Origin: Candidatus Kouleothrix ribensis
GTDB lineage: Bacteria > Chloroflexota > Chloroflexia > Chloroflexales > Roseiflexaceae
Assembly: GCA_016722075.1 (NCBI GenBank)
Contig: JADKGW010000001.1
Location: 2,790,001 to 2,854,000, forward strand
DNA length: 64,000 nucleotides
Reading direction: 5' to 3'
This document shows positions 8,420 to 16,400 of the stretch, piece by piece (position 1 is the first letter of the stretch; the number at the start of each line of letters is the position of its first letter). The position numbers were made by a program, and so were the translations under genes. Under the pieces are notes generated by a model. That model was given only the letters and a program-made list of their open reading frames with translations. It was not told the origin of the DNA and searched no databases.

Positions 8420-9463
8420 ATGATCTCCTCGCAATCATTCCCAGCACGCTGCCTGCGCCGCTTGCCGGCGCTGGCGCTCGCGGCCGCACTGGCCGCCGGC
8501 TGTAGCCCGCGCACCAACCTGGCCACTGTGGTAGCGCAAGCCGAAACCACGCCAATCCCACATGCCGGCGATGCCGCCGACGACCCGGCGATCTGGGTCG
8601 ATCGGCACGACCCCACGCGCAGCACGATCATCGGCACCGACAAGCTCGGCGGGCTGGCGGTGTACGACCTGGCCGGCGCGCAGATCCAGTATCTGCCCGA
8701 CGGCAATATGAATAATGTCGATCTGCGCGCCGATGTGCTGCTGGGCGGGCAGCCGGTGGCGCTGGTGACGGCCGGCAACCGCAGCACCAACCATGTCGCG
8801 ATCTATCGGGTCGACCCGGCCACGCGCATGCTGGTGGCGCTGCCGGCCGAGCTAGCACCCACGATCGAGATCTATGGCTCGTGCATGTATCGCAGCGCGG
8901 CCGACCGGCGCGTGTACGTGTTTGTCAACAGCAAGGACGGCACGGTCGAGCAATGGGAGCTGCTCGCGGCGGGCGAGCGCTTCGACGCGAAGCTCGTGCG
9001 CACCTTCGACGTTGGCACGCAAACCGAGGGCTGCGTGGCCGATGACCAGCTCGGCCGGCTGTACATCGGCGAGGAGCAGATCGGCATCTGGCGCTATGGC
9101 GCCGAGCCGGGCGCCGGCAGCACACGCACGCTGGTCGACTCGACCGGTGCCGGCCGGCTGACCTCAAATATCGAGGGGTTGGCGCTGACTGATGGGCCTA
9201 ACGGCGGCTACCTGATCGCCTCGAGCCAGGGCGATAGCTCGTATGCGCTCTACCGGCGTGGCGATAACACCTACGTTGGCAGCTTCGCGATCGGCGCGAG
9301 TGCCAGCAGCGACGGCGTAAGCGCGACCGATGGGCTCGACGCGACCGCAGCCAGTCTGGGGCCGCGCTTCCCACACGGCATGCTGGTGGTGCAAGACGGC
9401 GCGAACGACGGCGGCAATCAGAACTTCAAGCTGGTGCCGCTCGAGGCGCTGCCGCTGCGCTGA
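8420..9463 (+). CDS. Beta-propeller phytase-like lipoprotein
   Basis: A 347-residue secreted protein with lipobox LAAGC after a short signal peptide. The mature part reads as a six-bladed propeller of the 3-phytase type: DAADDPAIWVDRHDP near the start, IGTDKLGGLAVYDL, NMNNVDLRADV, and GTQTEGCVADDQLGRLYIGEEQIGIWRY, then NIEGLAL and HGMLVVQDGAN. The acidic calcium-site residues of the family (DDPAIW, EGC.AD, EE) are visible. It may release phosphate from inositol phosphates outside the cell; related propellers also have other activities. ATG 8420 is the start; the frame upstream of it merely overlaps the ATPase gene. Confidence 0.78.
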   Translation: MISSQSFPARCLRRLPALALAAALAAGCSPRTNLATVVAQAETTPIPHAGDAADDPAIWVDRHDPTRSTIIGTDKLGGLAVYDLAGAQIQYLPDGNMNNVDLRADVLLGGQPVALVTAGNRSTNHVAIYRVDPATRMLVALPAELAPTIEIYGSCMYRSAADRRVYVFVNSKDGTVEQWELLAAGERFDAKLVRTFDVGTQTEGCVADDQLGRLYIGEEQIGIWRYGAEPGAGSTRTLVDSTGAGRLTSNIEGLALTDGPNGGYLIASSQGDSSYALYRRGDNTYVGSFAIGASASSDGVSATDGLDATAASLGPRFPHGMLVVQDGANDGGNQNFKLVPLEALPLR

Positions 9464-9528
9464 GCAAGGCACGCAACAAACGTGGCCGAAACCCAGCAGC
9501 TCGCGCGGCCGCAGGCAAAAGGCGGCCG

Positions 9529-10422
9529 TCAGCGGCACTCGACCAGCCCGGTCGGGTCGACGTTGGTGCTGCCGTGCCAGACCTCGTAGTGCAGATGCGG
9601 GCCGCTGGTCATGCCGCTGCTGCCGACTGTGCCGAGCAGCGCGCCGGTAGCAACTGCCTGCCCATCGGCAACGGCCACGCTGTCGAGATGCGCGTAGGCG
9701 CTGCTCCAACCGCGCTGCTCGTCGGTCACGCGCACGTAGTTGCCGGCCGGCCAGCTACCCAGGTACACATGTGCCACGCCGGCGTGGGTGGCGGCGATCG
9801 GCTGGCCCTGCGTGCTGGCCGGCTCGCTCTCGCCATCGCGATCCAGGTCGATCGCCAGGTCGATCCCGCCCCAGATGCTGGCCGGCGCGTGCGTGCCCTC
9901 GTCGTAGCCCTGGGTTAGCACGACGGCGCCGGCGCCAGGCGCAAGCGGGCAGCCGTGCGGCCCATCGGCGGCCAGGCTGAAGCGCGGGGTAGGCGACGGC
10001 GGCACGGGCGTGGCGGTTGGCCGAGCGGTGGGCGTAGGTGTCTGCGCAGCGCCGAGCAGAGCGCGCCGCGCGCGGGCCGGCACACCCGTGGCAGTCGGCG
10101 CTGCGGCCCGGCTGCTCGCAGCCGCCAGTGGCTGGTCGAGCAGCGGCGCCACCGCGATCAGCAGGGCCGCGCAGGCTACCAGCAGCGCGGTGATGGCATA
10201 GCGCACCCAGCCGGGCAATGCGCGGGCCGGCGCCGGTGCCGGCGCGTCAAGCTGCTGGGGCGGCACATTCAGCACGCGGCTCAGCTGTAAGCGGCATTCG
10301 TCGTTGAGCGACTGGAAGCCATGCTCAAGCTCGGCCAGCGTGCGCGCCGGGATGCCCGAAAGAAACGCCAGGTCGGTTAGGGTCAGCCCACGGCTGCGGC
10401 GGAGGGCTTGGATGTCGATCAC
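9529..10422 (-). CDS. Xre-type HTH, transmembrane, M23 (LytM-like) fusion protein
   Basis: A 297-residue protein. Residues 1-55 are an Xre helix-turn-helix (ALRRSRGLTLTDLAFLSGIPARTLAELEHG), residues 73-94 a single TM, then a Pro/Thr-rich spacer. The C-terminal 110 residues are an M23 domain with YAHLDSV and GPHLHYEV. The first zinc-ligand motif of M23 (HxGxD) reads WGGIDLAID, so the first His is missing and it may bind without cutting peptidoglycan. A cytoplasmic HTH plus an external LytM domain resembles RodZ-like envelope organisers. GTG 10422 is preferred because AAGGAG lies 6 nt upstream; a longer GTG start at 10446 lacks one. Confidence 0.75.
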   Translation of the reverse strand: MIDIQALRRSRGLTLTDLAFLSGIPARTLAELEHGFQSLNDECRLQLSRVLNVPPQQLDAPAPAPARALPGWVRYAITALLVACAALLIAVAPLLDQPLAAASSRAAAPTATGVPARARRALLGAAQTPTPTARPTATPVPPSPTPRFSLAADGPHGCPLAPGAGAVVLTQGYDEGTHAPASIWGGIDLAIDLDRDGESEPASTQGQPIAATHAGVAHVYLGSWPAGNYVRVTDEQRGWSSAYAHLDSVAVADGQAVATGALLGTVGSSGMTSGPHLHYEVWHGSTNVDPTGLVECR

Positions 10423-10584
10423 GCAGGCTCCTTGCAATCGTCGCACATACTGCTGTGAGCATACGGCAAACCGAGCTGTTTGTGGATGACAGCCCGTTTA
10501 CAGTTACGATCGATCGGCGCCAGGCATACGTAGTGGTGTTGGGCTGCGTAGAATCAGGTAGAACGTATGCACATGGCGTGCTGA

Positions 10585-10690
10585 GCCTTCGGCAGCGTGG
10601 TACGTTCTTCTTTGAGCACGTACGCTTTAGCTGCGCCGCGCGCGGAACAACCATATACAGTAGGTGATCGGGTACAGTGCTGCCGCAGGC
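10585..10690. repeat. Palindromic dispersed element, copy 2
   Basis: Left arm 10585-10603 (GCCTTCGGCAGCGTGGTAC) pairs with right arm 10672-10690 (GTACAGTGCTGCCGCAGGC) at 16 of 19 positions. The interior is less palindromic than in the other copies. The right arm ends 4 nt before the Shine-Dalgarno of the next gene, so it would form part of its 5' leader if transcribed. Confidence 0.65.
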
Positions 10691-10705
10691 AAGCAGGAGG
10701 TAGGT

Positions 10706-11929
10706 ATGCGCATCCGACGGGTGTTGTGGATCATCATCCCGCTGCTGCTGCTGGCTGTGCTGATTGGCGGTGGGGCGCTGGCGTGGCTGCGGCTTAGGCC
10801 TACGGCACCGGCGCGCCTGCTGGTGACCGGCGGCGATAGCTCGCTGCGCCTGCTCGAGGCCAATGGCGCCGAGCGCGTACTGGCCGAGCATGCGCTGACA
10901 TCGGGCTACAGCTTCCCGGCTACCGCGCCCGATGGCCGCACGATCGCGTATGTCAGCCGCGAAAATGGCGTATCGTCGATCATGCTGCTCGACCTAGCTA
11001 CCGACCGCCGGCGCGAGCTGTACCGCAGCCAGGAGCATGTGCCGATCGACCTGGCCTGGTCGCCCGACGGCACATACCTGGTGTTTCTGATCGGCGGCCA
11101 GCTCACCGCCCAGATCGTACCGGCCGACGGATCGAAGCCGGCCCAGCTGATCGCCGCCGGGTCGCCCTCGTTCTTTGCGTGGAGCCCCGACAGTGCCAAT
11201 CTGCTGCTGCACCTGGGCGGGCACACCGTGCAGGGCGGGCATCTCGCGCTGTTCCAGCCCGGCCAGGATCAGGCGCGCCCACTGCTGAGCGACCCTGGCC
11301 TATTCCAGGCGCCGGCCTGGTCGATCGACGGCAGCCACTTCTTCTACGTGGCCCAGCCGCCGATCGAGAACGACCCGCCATCACTCGCGGATCTCAAGAG
11401 CGATATTGTGCGCGTGACCGCCAGCGGCAAAGAGCCGCTGCGCCTGGCGCGCGAGGAGCAATCCGACCTGCGGATCATCCGCTCGCCGACCCGTGATCAG
11501 ATCGCCTATATGGTGGTGGGGGTTGCGGGCTTCGGCCCGCTCAAGCTGGTCGATGATCGCGGCGGCGCGGCGCGCGTGCTCTCGCAGCCGGGCGCACGCG
11601 TCACGGCGTTCTTCTGGTCGCCCGACGGCACGCAGATCGCCTATCTCACACACGAGGGCGACTTCACGCCCGACGGCCAGCGCAGCTGGCATGTGGTCGA
11701 TACCGCCAGCGGCACGGTGCGCGATCTCGGCAGCTTCATGCCAAGCGCAGCGTTCGCCGGCCTGCAGATCTTCTTCGACGCCTATACCTTCTCGTTCAGC
11801 CCCTGGTCGCCCGACGGCACGCAGCTGGCCTATGGCGCAAGCGACGGCGTCTATGTGATTGATATGGCTTCGGGCAGCACCGCCAAGCGCGCCGATGGCG
11901 AGCTGGCGATGTGGGTTGGTGGGCGCTGA
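10706..11929 (+). CDS. Membrane-anchored TolB/WD40-like beta-propeller protein
   Basis: A 407-residue protein with an N-terminal TM (about residues 5-27) and no cleavage motif, so probably anchored with an external propeller. Repeated blades carry the WSPDG signature of PD40/TolB repeats: APDGRTIAYVS, WSPDGTYLVFL, WSPDSANLLLH, WSIDGSHFFYV, WSPDGTQIAYL and WSPDGTQLAYG. No enzymatic motif is seen; such proteins usually bind proteins or ligands. Start ATG 10706 follows AGGAGG at 10695-10700. It faces the minus-strand gene at 12214 across a repeat-filled gap. Confidence 0.75.
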   Translation: MRIRRVLWIIIPLLLLAVLIGGGALAWLRLRPTAPARLLVTGGDSSLRLLEANGAERVLAEHALTSGYSFPATAPDGRTIAYVSRENGVSSIMLLDLATDRRRELYRSQEHVPIDLAWSPDGTYLVFLIGGQLTAQIVPADGSKPAQLIAAGSPSFFAWSPDSANLLLHLGGHTVQGGHLALFQPGQDQARPLLSDPGLFQAPAWSIDGSHFFYVAQPPIENDPPSLADLKSDIVRVTASGKEPLRLAREEQSDLRIIRSPTRDQIAYMVVGVAGFGPLKLVDDRGGAARVLSQPGARVTAFFWSPDGTQIAYLTHEGDFTPDGQRSWHVVDTASGTVRDLGSFMPSAAFAGLQIFFDAYTFSFSPWSPDGTQLAYGASDGVYVIDMASGSTAKRADGELAMWVGGR

Positions 11930-12003
11930 CGGCGGCGCACCTGCAACCCGCCAACGGGTTAGAAGGTTATAGCAGTTTGCACATGGGTTGCGCATGGTAC
12001 ATC

Positions 12004-12070
12004 CCTCACCCCCATCGCTGCCGCGACTCCCCCTCTCCCAAATTGGGAGAGGGGGTTGGGGGGTGAGGGT
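12004..12070. terminator. Nested inverted repeat between convergent genes
   Basis: An inner 13-bp stem (CCCCCTCTCCCAA, 12030-12042, with TTGGGAGAGGGGG, 12044-12056) is nested in outer arms CCCTCACCCCC and GGGGGGTGAGGG. It lies between converging genes and could end transcription from both sides, though no T-run follows. Similar CCCTCTCCCAA/TTGGGAGAGG hairpins occur at about 53840-53865, so it is also a dispersed repeat. Confidence 0.5.
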
Positions 12071-12121
12071 CGGCAGCCGCTCAACGGTTGAGAACATCAC
12101 TATAGAAGGTTAGAAGGTTCA

Positions 12122-12212
12122 CAACCTGCCAACCTGCAACCTGCCAACCTGCAACCTGCCAACCTGCAACTCGCCAACCTGCAACCGGCCAACCTGCAAC
12201 CTGCCAACCCGC
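12122..12212. repeat. Heptamer/octamer array (AACCTGC / AACCTGCC)n
   Basis: About a dozen tandem units alternate AACCTGC and AACCTGCC, with a few variants (AACTCGCC, AACCGGCC). The array ends one base before the minus-strand stop codon at 12214-12216, so it forms the immediate 3' flank of that gene. The same unit borders gene ends at 33403 and, in mixed orientation, 46440 and 57842. Confidence 0.9.
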
Positions 12213-12213
12213 A

Positions 12214-12558
12214 CTAGATCCCCAGGTTGCGCAGCGCAATCGCCAGCGCCGCCAGCAGCAGCACGCCGCCGAGAATGAGGTACAGCGCGGCCGGGCCGAT
12301 ATCGCGCATACGCGGGAGGGCCGGGCCACGGCGCGGCGGGGCCACCTCGATCCGCTGGCCGCGCCAGTAAGTCACGCGCGCGCGCGCCGGCGGGCCACCC
12401 TCGCGCACCCACACCCGCCAGCCGATCAACAGCAGCCACACACCGCCGGCGCCTACGATCAGCACCGTAACCGGCCAGGGCAGCCGCGCCGAGTTGGTCA
12501 GTGCTACCAGCACAACGATCGCAATCAGCCAGCGCCAGTCGAAGCGAAGATTGCCCAC
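12214..12558 (-). CDS. Small membrane protein of unknown function
   Basis: A 114-residue protein with three likely TM segments: WRWLIAIVVLVAL near residues 8-22, VTVLIVGAGGVWLLLIGW near 28-46, and ALYLILGGVLLLAALAI near the C-terminus. A basic Pro/Arg-rich loop lies between the last two. I do not recognise a family. The start is taken at GTG 12558, which follows GGAAGGA at a suitable distance; a longer frame exists but overlaps the divergent promoter of the 12774 gene and has atypical composition. Its 3' end abuts a heptamer array. Confidence 0.5.
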   Translation of the reverse strand: MGNLRFDWRWLIAIVVLVALTNSARLPWPVTVLIVGAGGVWLLLIGWRVWVREGGPPARARVTYWRGQRIEVAPPRRGPALPRMRDIGPAALYLILGGVLLLAALAIALRNLGI

Positions 12559-12737
12559 CGCATCGATCCTTCCACGTAAGCGGTTGTTTCCAGGTTTACT
12601 AGAATGATACGATATCGGGTAGTGTTTTGTTGCGGTATGCCGCATCGCAACGCGGCGCCGTTCGCCTGCCGCAGCGAAGCAATAGCGCGCTGCCACAGGC
12701 AAGCCCGCCGGGTGCGTGGCCCGGTAAATTATAGCAC

Positions 12738-12766
12738 TTGCACGATCGCGCATCCTCTCGCATAAT
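12738..12766 (+). promoter_or_regulatory. Promoter of the DUF218 gene
   Basis: TTGCAC at 12738-12743 and CATAAT at 12761-12766 are separated by 17 nt. Transcription should start at about 12773-12774, which coincides with ATG 12774, suggesting a leaderless mRNA. Confidence 0.5.
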
Positions 12767-12773
12767 GCGCCAC

Positions 12774-13403
12774 ATGCAAGCAATCACCGACAGACGGATG
12801 CTGCGCGGGTTGGTGCGCGGGCTGCTGGCCGCCGCCGCCGTGCTGCTGGCGCTGCTGGTGCTGATCAGCGTGCTGGCCGTGCTCGAGGGCCGCCACGACG
12901 ATCTGCGCCAGCCGGGGATCGGGCGGGTCGGCGCGGCGATCGTGCTCGGCGCGGCCCAATCCGGCGGCCAGCCATCGCCGGTGTTCAGCGCCCGGCTCGA
13001 CCACGCCTTCGACCTGTACCGGCGCGGCCAGGTGCGCCAGATCATCCTGACCGGCGGCGTGGCGCCTGGCGAGTCGAGCTCCGAGGCCGCCGCCGGCCGG
13101 CGCTACCTGCTCGCGCGCGGGCTGCCGGCCGAGGTGCTGCTGGCCGAGGAGACCAGCACCAGCACGCTTGAGAACCTGCGCAACAGCCTGCCGCTGGTGC
13201 AGGCCGGCGGCGTCGGGCCGGTGGTGCTCGTCAGCGACCCGCTGCACATGCTGCGTGCGCTCAAGATCGCGCGCGATCTCGGGTTCGACGCCTACATCTC
13301 GCCGGCACGCGCTAGCGTGAGCAGCGGCAACCTGATGCAAGACGCCCGCGACCTGCTGAGCGAGGCGGCCAAGTACCTGGCCTACCTGTTTCTGCGCTGG
13401 TAG
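12774..13403 (+). CDS. DUF218/YdcF-like membrane-anchored protein
   Basis: A 209-residue protein with one N-terminal TM (about residues 10-33) followed by a DUF218 domain. The domain shows AAIVLGAAQSGGQPSPVFSARLDHA, then IILTGG, SEAAAGRRYLLARG, EETSTSTLENL and VLVSDPLHMLRAL. These are the SanA/YdcF/ElyC family motifs, often linked to envelope or undecaprenyl-phosphate metabolism. The conserved ST-ENL motif is intact. Three in-frame ATGs exist (12738, 12765, 12774); 12774 is preferred because the promoter predicts transcription starting there and no Shine-Dalgarno precedes the others. Confidence 0.75.
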   Translation: MQAITDRRMLRGLVRGLLAAAAVLLALLVLISVLAVLEGRHDDLRQPGIGRVGAAIVLGAAQSGGQPSPVFSARLDHAFDLYRRGQVRQIILTGGVAPGESSSEAAAGRRYLLARGLPAEVLLAEETSTSTLENLRNSLPLVQAGGVGPVVLVSDPLHMLRALKIARDLGFDAYISPARASVSSGNLMQDARDLLSEAAKYLAYLFLRW

Positions 13404-13478
13404 TATCTACCACCGGCGCAAAGCCCGCCGATCGCGCAACCCGTGCCGGAAGTGGCGCTGCGAGGCCGTCAGGCCACC

Positions 13479-16400
13479 CTATTTGCCGAGCGTCGCGAGC
13501 ACGCCGCTCAGCGCCTCGATCCAGCTCTCGCCCGGCAGCGAGCGGCGGTCGAGCCGCACGAACTGCGGCCCGACGCGGATGGTCGGGTCTTTGCCGAAGC
13601 GCCGCCGCAGCTTCTCGCGGTCGTGCGCATCGCCCTCGGGCAGGCGGATGATGAACTCCTCGGCAGTCGTCACCACCGATGTGATGTTAGCAGCCAGCGC
13701 GAGCGCCTTGATCTCCAGCCAGGTCAGCAGGTAGTCGGCCGGTGCGGGCAGCTGGCCGAAGCGGTCGCGCAGCTCCTGGCGCAGCTCGCGCACGGCCCGC
13801 AGCGTCTGGGCCTCGGCCAGGTGCTGGTACACCGCCAGGCGCACGCGGTCGTCGGCGATATACTCGGCCGGCAGGTACGCGTCCAGCGGCAGGTCGAGCG
13901 TGACCAGCGGCGAGATCAGCACCTTCTCGTCGACCTTCACCGCAGGCTGCCGACCCTTAGATGCAGAGACCGGGAGAGGGGTAGACAAGGAGACCGAGGG
14001 ATCGTCAATTTCCCTCGTCTCCTTGCCTCCTTGCCTCCTTGCCTCCTTGTCTGTGGTGGGGCGGAAATTTATCTCGACCAGCTTGGCCTTCATCGTGCGC
14101 ACAGCCTGCTCGAGTAGGCGCGAGTACAGGTCGAAGCCAACTGCGGCGATATGGCCGCTCTGCTCGGCGCCTAGCAAGTTGCCCGCGCCGCGGATCTCGA
14201 GATCGCGCATGGCAATGCGGAAGCCCGCGCCTAGCTCGGTGGCCTCCTGGATGGCCTGCAGCCGATCCTGGGCCTCGGGAGTCATACGCTGGTCGGGCTT
14301 GTAGAACAGGTAAGCGTAGGCCCGCTGGGCGCTGCGGCCCACCCGCCCACGGATCTGGTAGAGCTGGGCCAGGCCGTAGGTGGTGGCGTCGTCGATCACG
14401 ATCGTGTTGGCGTTGGGCACATCCAGCCCGCTCTCGATGATCGTCGTACACACCAGCACATCGTCTTTGCCGCTGAAGAAGTCGAGCATCACGCGCTCGA
14501 GCTGGTGTTCGCCGAGCTGGCCGTGGCCCACGCCGACCTCGGCCTCGGGCACGAGCTGCTTGAGCTTGTCGGCCACGTAGTAGATGCTCTGCACGCGGTT
14601 GTGCAAAAAGTACACCTGGCCGCCACGGTCGATCTCGCGGAGCAGCGCCTCGCGCACCAGCTGGTCGTCGTAGGGCAGCACGTAGGTTTTGATCGGCACG
14701 CGATCCTCGGGCGGCGTGTCGATCACGCTCAGGTCGCGGATGCCGGCCATGGCCATGTGCAGCGTGCGCGGGATGGGCGTGGCGGTCATGGTCAGCACAT
14801 CGACATTCGCGCGCAGCTGCTTGATGCGCTCTTTGTGGCGCACGCCAAAGCGCTGCTCCTCATCCACCACCAGCAGGCCCAGGTCCTTGAACCGGATGTC
14901 GGCCGAGAGCAGCCGGTGCGTGCCGATGATAATGTCGATCTCGCCGCGCGCCAGCCGGGCGATGATCTCGTCTTGCTCTTTGGCCGAGCGAAAGCGCGAG
15001 ATCATGTCGACCTTCAGCGGGAAGGCGGCCATGCGCCGCGTGAAGGTGTCGTAGTGCTGCTGGGCCAGCACGGTGGTGGGCACCAGCACGGCCACCTGCT
15101 TGCCGTCTTGCACGGCCTTGAAGGCCGCGCGCAGCGCCACCTCGGTTTTGCCGAAGCCCACATCGCCGCAGATCAGCCGGTCCATCGGCTGCACCAGCTC
15201 CATGTCGTGCTTCACGTCGGCGATTGCGCGCAGCTGGTCGGGCGTCTCGGCGTAGGGGAAGGCGGCCTCTAGCTCGCGCTGCCACTCGCCGTCGGGGCTG
15301 AAGGCGAAGCCCTGGCTGAGCTGGCGTTTGGCGTAGAGGTCGAGCAGGTCGTTGGCCAGCTCTTGCACGGCCGCGCGGGCCTTGCGCTTGGCGCGCTCCC
15401 AATCCTGGGTGCCCAGCCGCGTCAGCGCGGGCGCGGTGTCGCCGGCGCCAATATAGCGCGACACCCGATCGATCTGGTCGACCGGCACATACAGCCGGTC
15501 GCCCTCAGCGTAGCGCAGGTTCAGGTACTCGCGCTCGGTCTTGCCGACGGTGCGGCGGATCAGGCCCTCGTACACGGCGATGCCATGCTCGATATGCACA
15601 ACATAGTCGCCGGGCTTGAGCCCGCGTAGGAATGCGGCGCGCTCTTCGGCGTTGCGGTCGCGCTTGCGCTTACGCTCGGCCACCGGGCGGCGCTGGCGCC
15701 AGCCGAAGATCTCGGCGTCGGTGTACAAGGTCAGGTTCAGATCGATCGAACGCCAGCCCTCGTCGAGCGAGCCGTGCATAAAGGATGAAGGATGAAGGAT
15801 GGAGGATGAGTCGTTCATCCTTGTGCCTTCATCCCTCATCCTTTCCTCCACCATCTCCTGGATGCGCGCAGCCTGCGGCGTGACGACCGCCACCTGCTCG
15901 CCGTCGCCCACGCGCGCCACGATGTCGTCGACCAGGCGCTTGAGCTGGCCGCCGAACAGGTCGGCCGGGGCGAACAGCGTGCCGGGCAGCCGCCAGTCGC
16001 TGAAGCCGGGCATGCCGGTGGCCGCGTCGGCGCCAAGCGCCTCGGCGTTATTGCTCAAATTCACCAGCGTTAGCCGGCCAGCCTGCGCAAGCAGCTCGGC
16101 CCACAGCAGGTAGGGCCGCGGGAACGCGGGCGGCAGCTCGCCGGCATCGGCATGGGCGTTGCGGCGCTCGCCGGCGTGGTGGTGCTGCTCGGCGGCGTGC
16201 TGTGCCAAGATCAGCAGCTCGCTGAAGCACACCGGCGTGGCGGGCGGCAGGTGCGCCAGCAGCGACGCCGGCCCAGGCACGGAGGCCGGGAGATCGGGAG
16301 ACCAGGCGAGAGTTTGCCCATCGACGCTCGTCTCCGTGTCTCCGCGTCTCCGTGTCTCCGTGTCTCCGTGTCTCCGTGTCTCCGCGTCTCCGTGTCTCCG

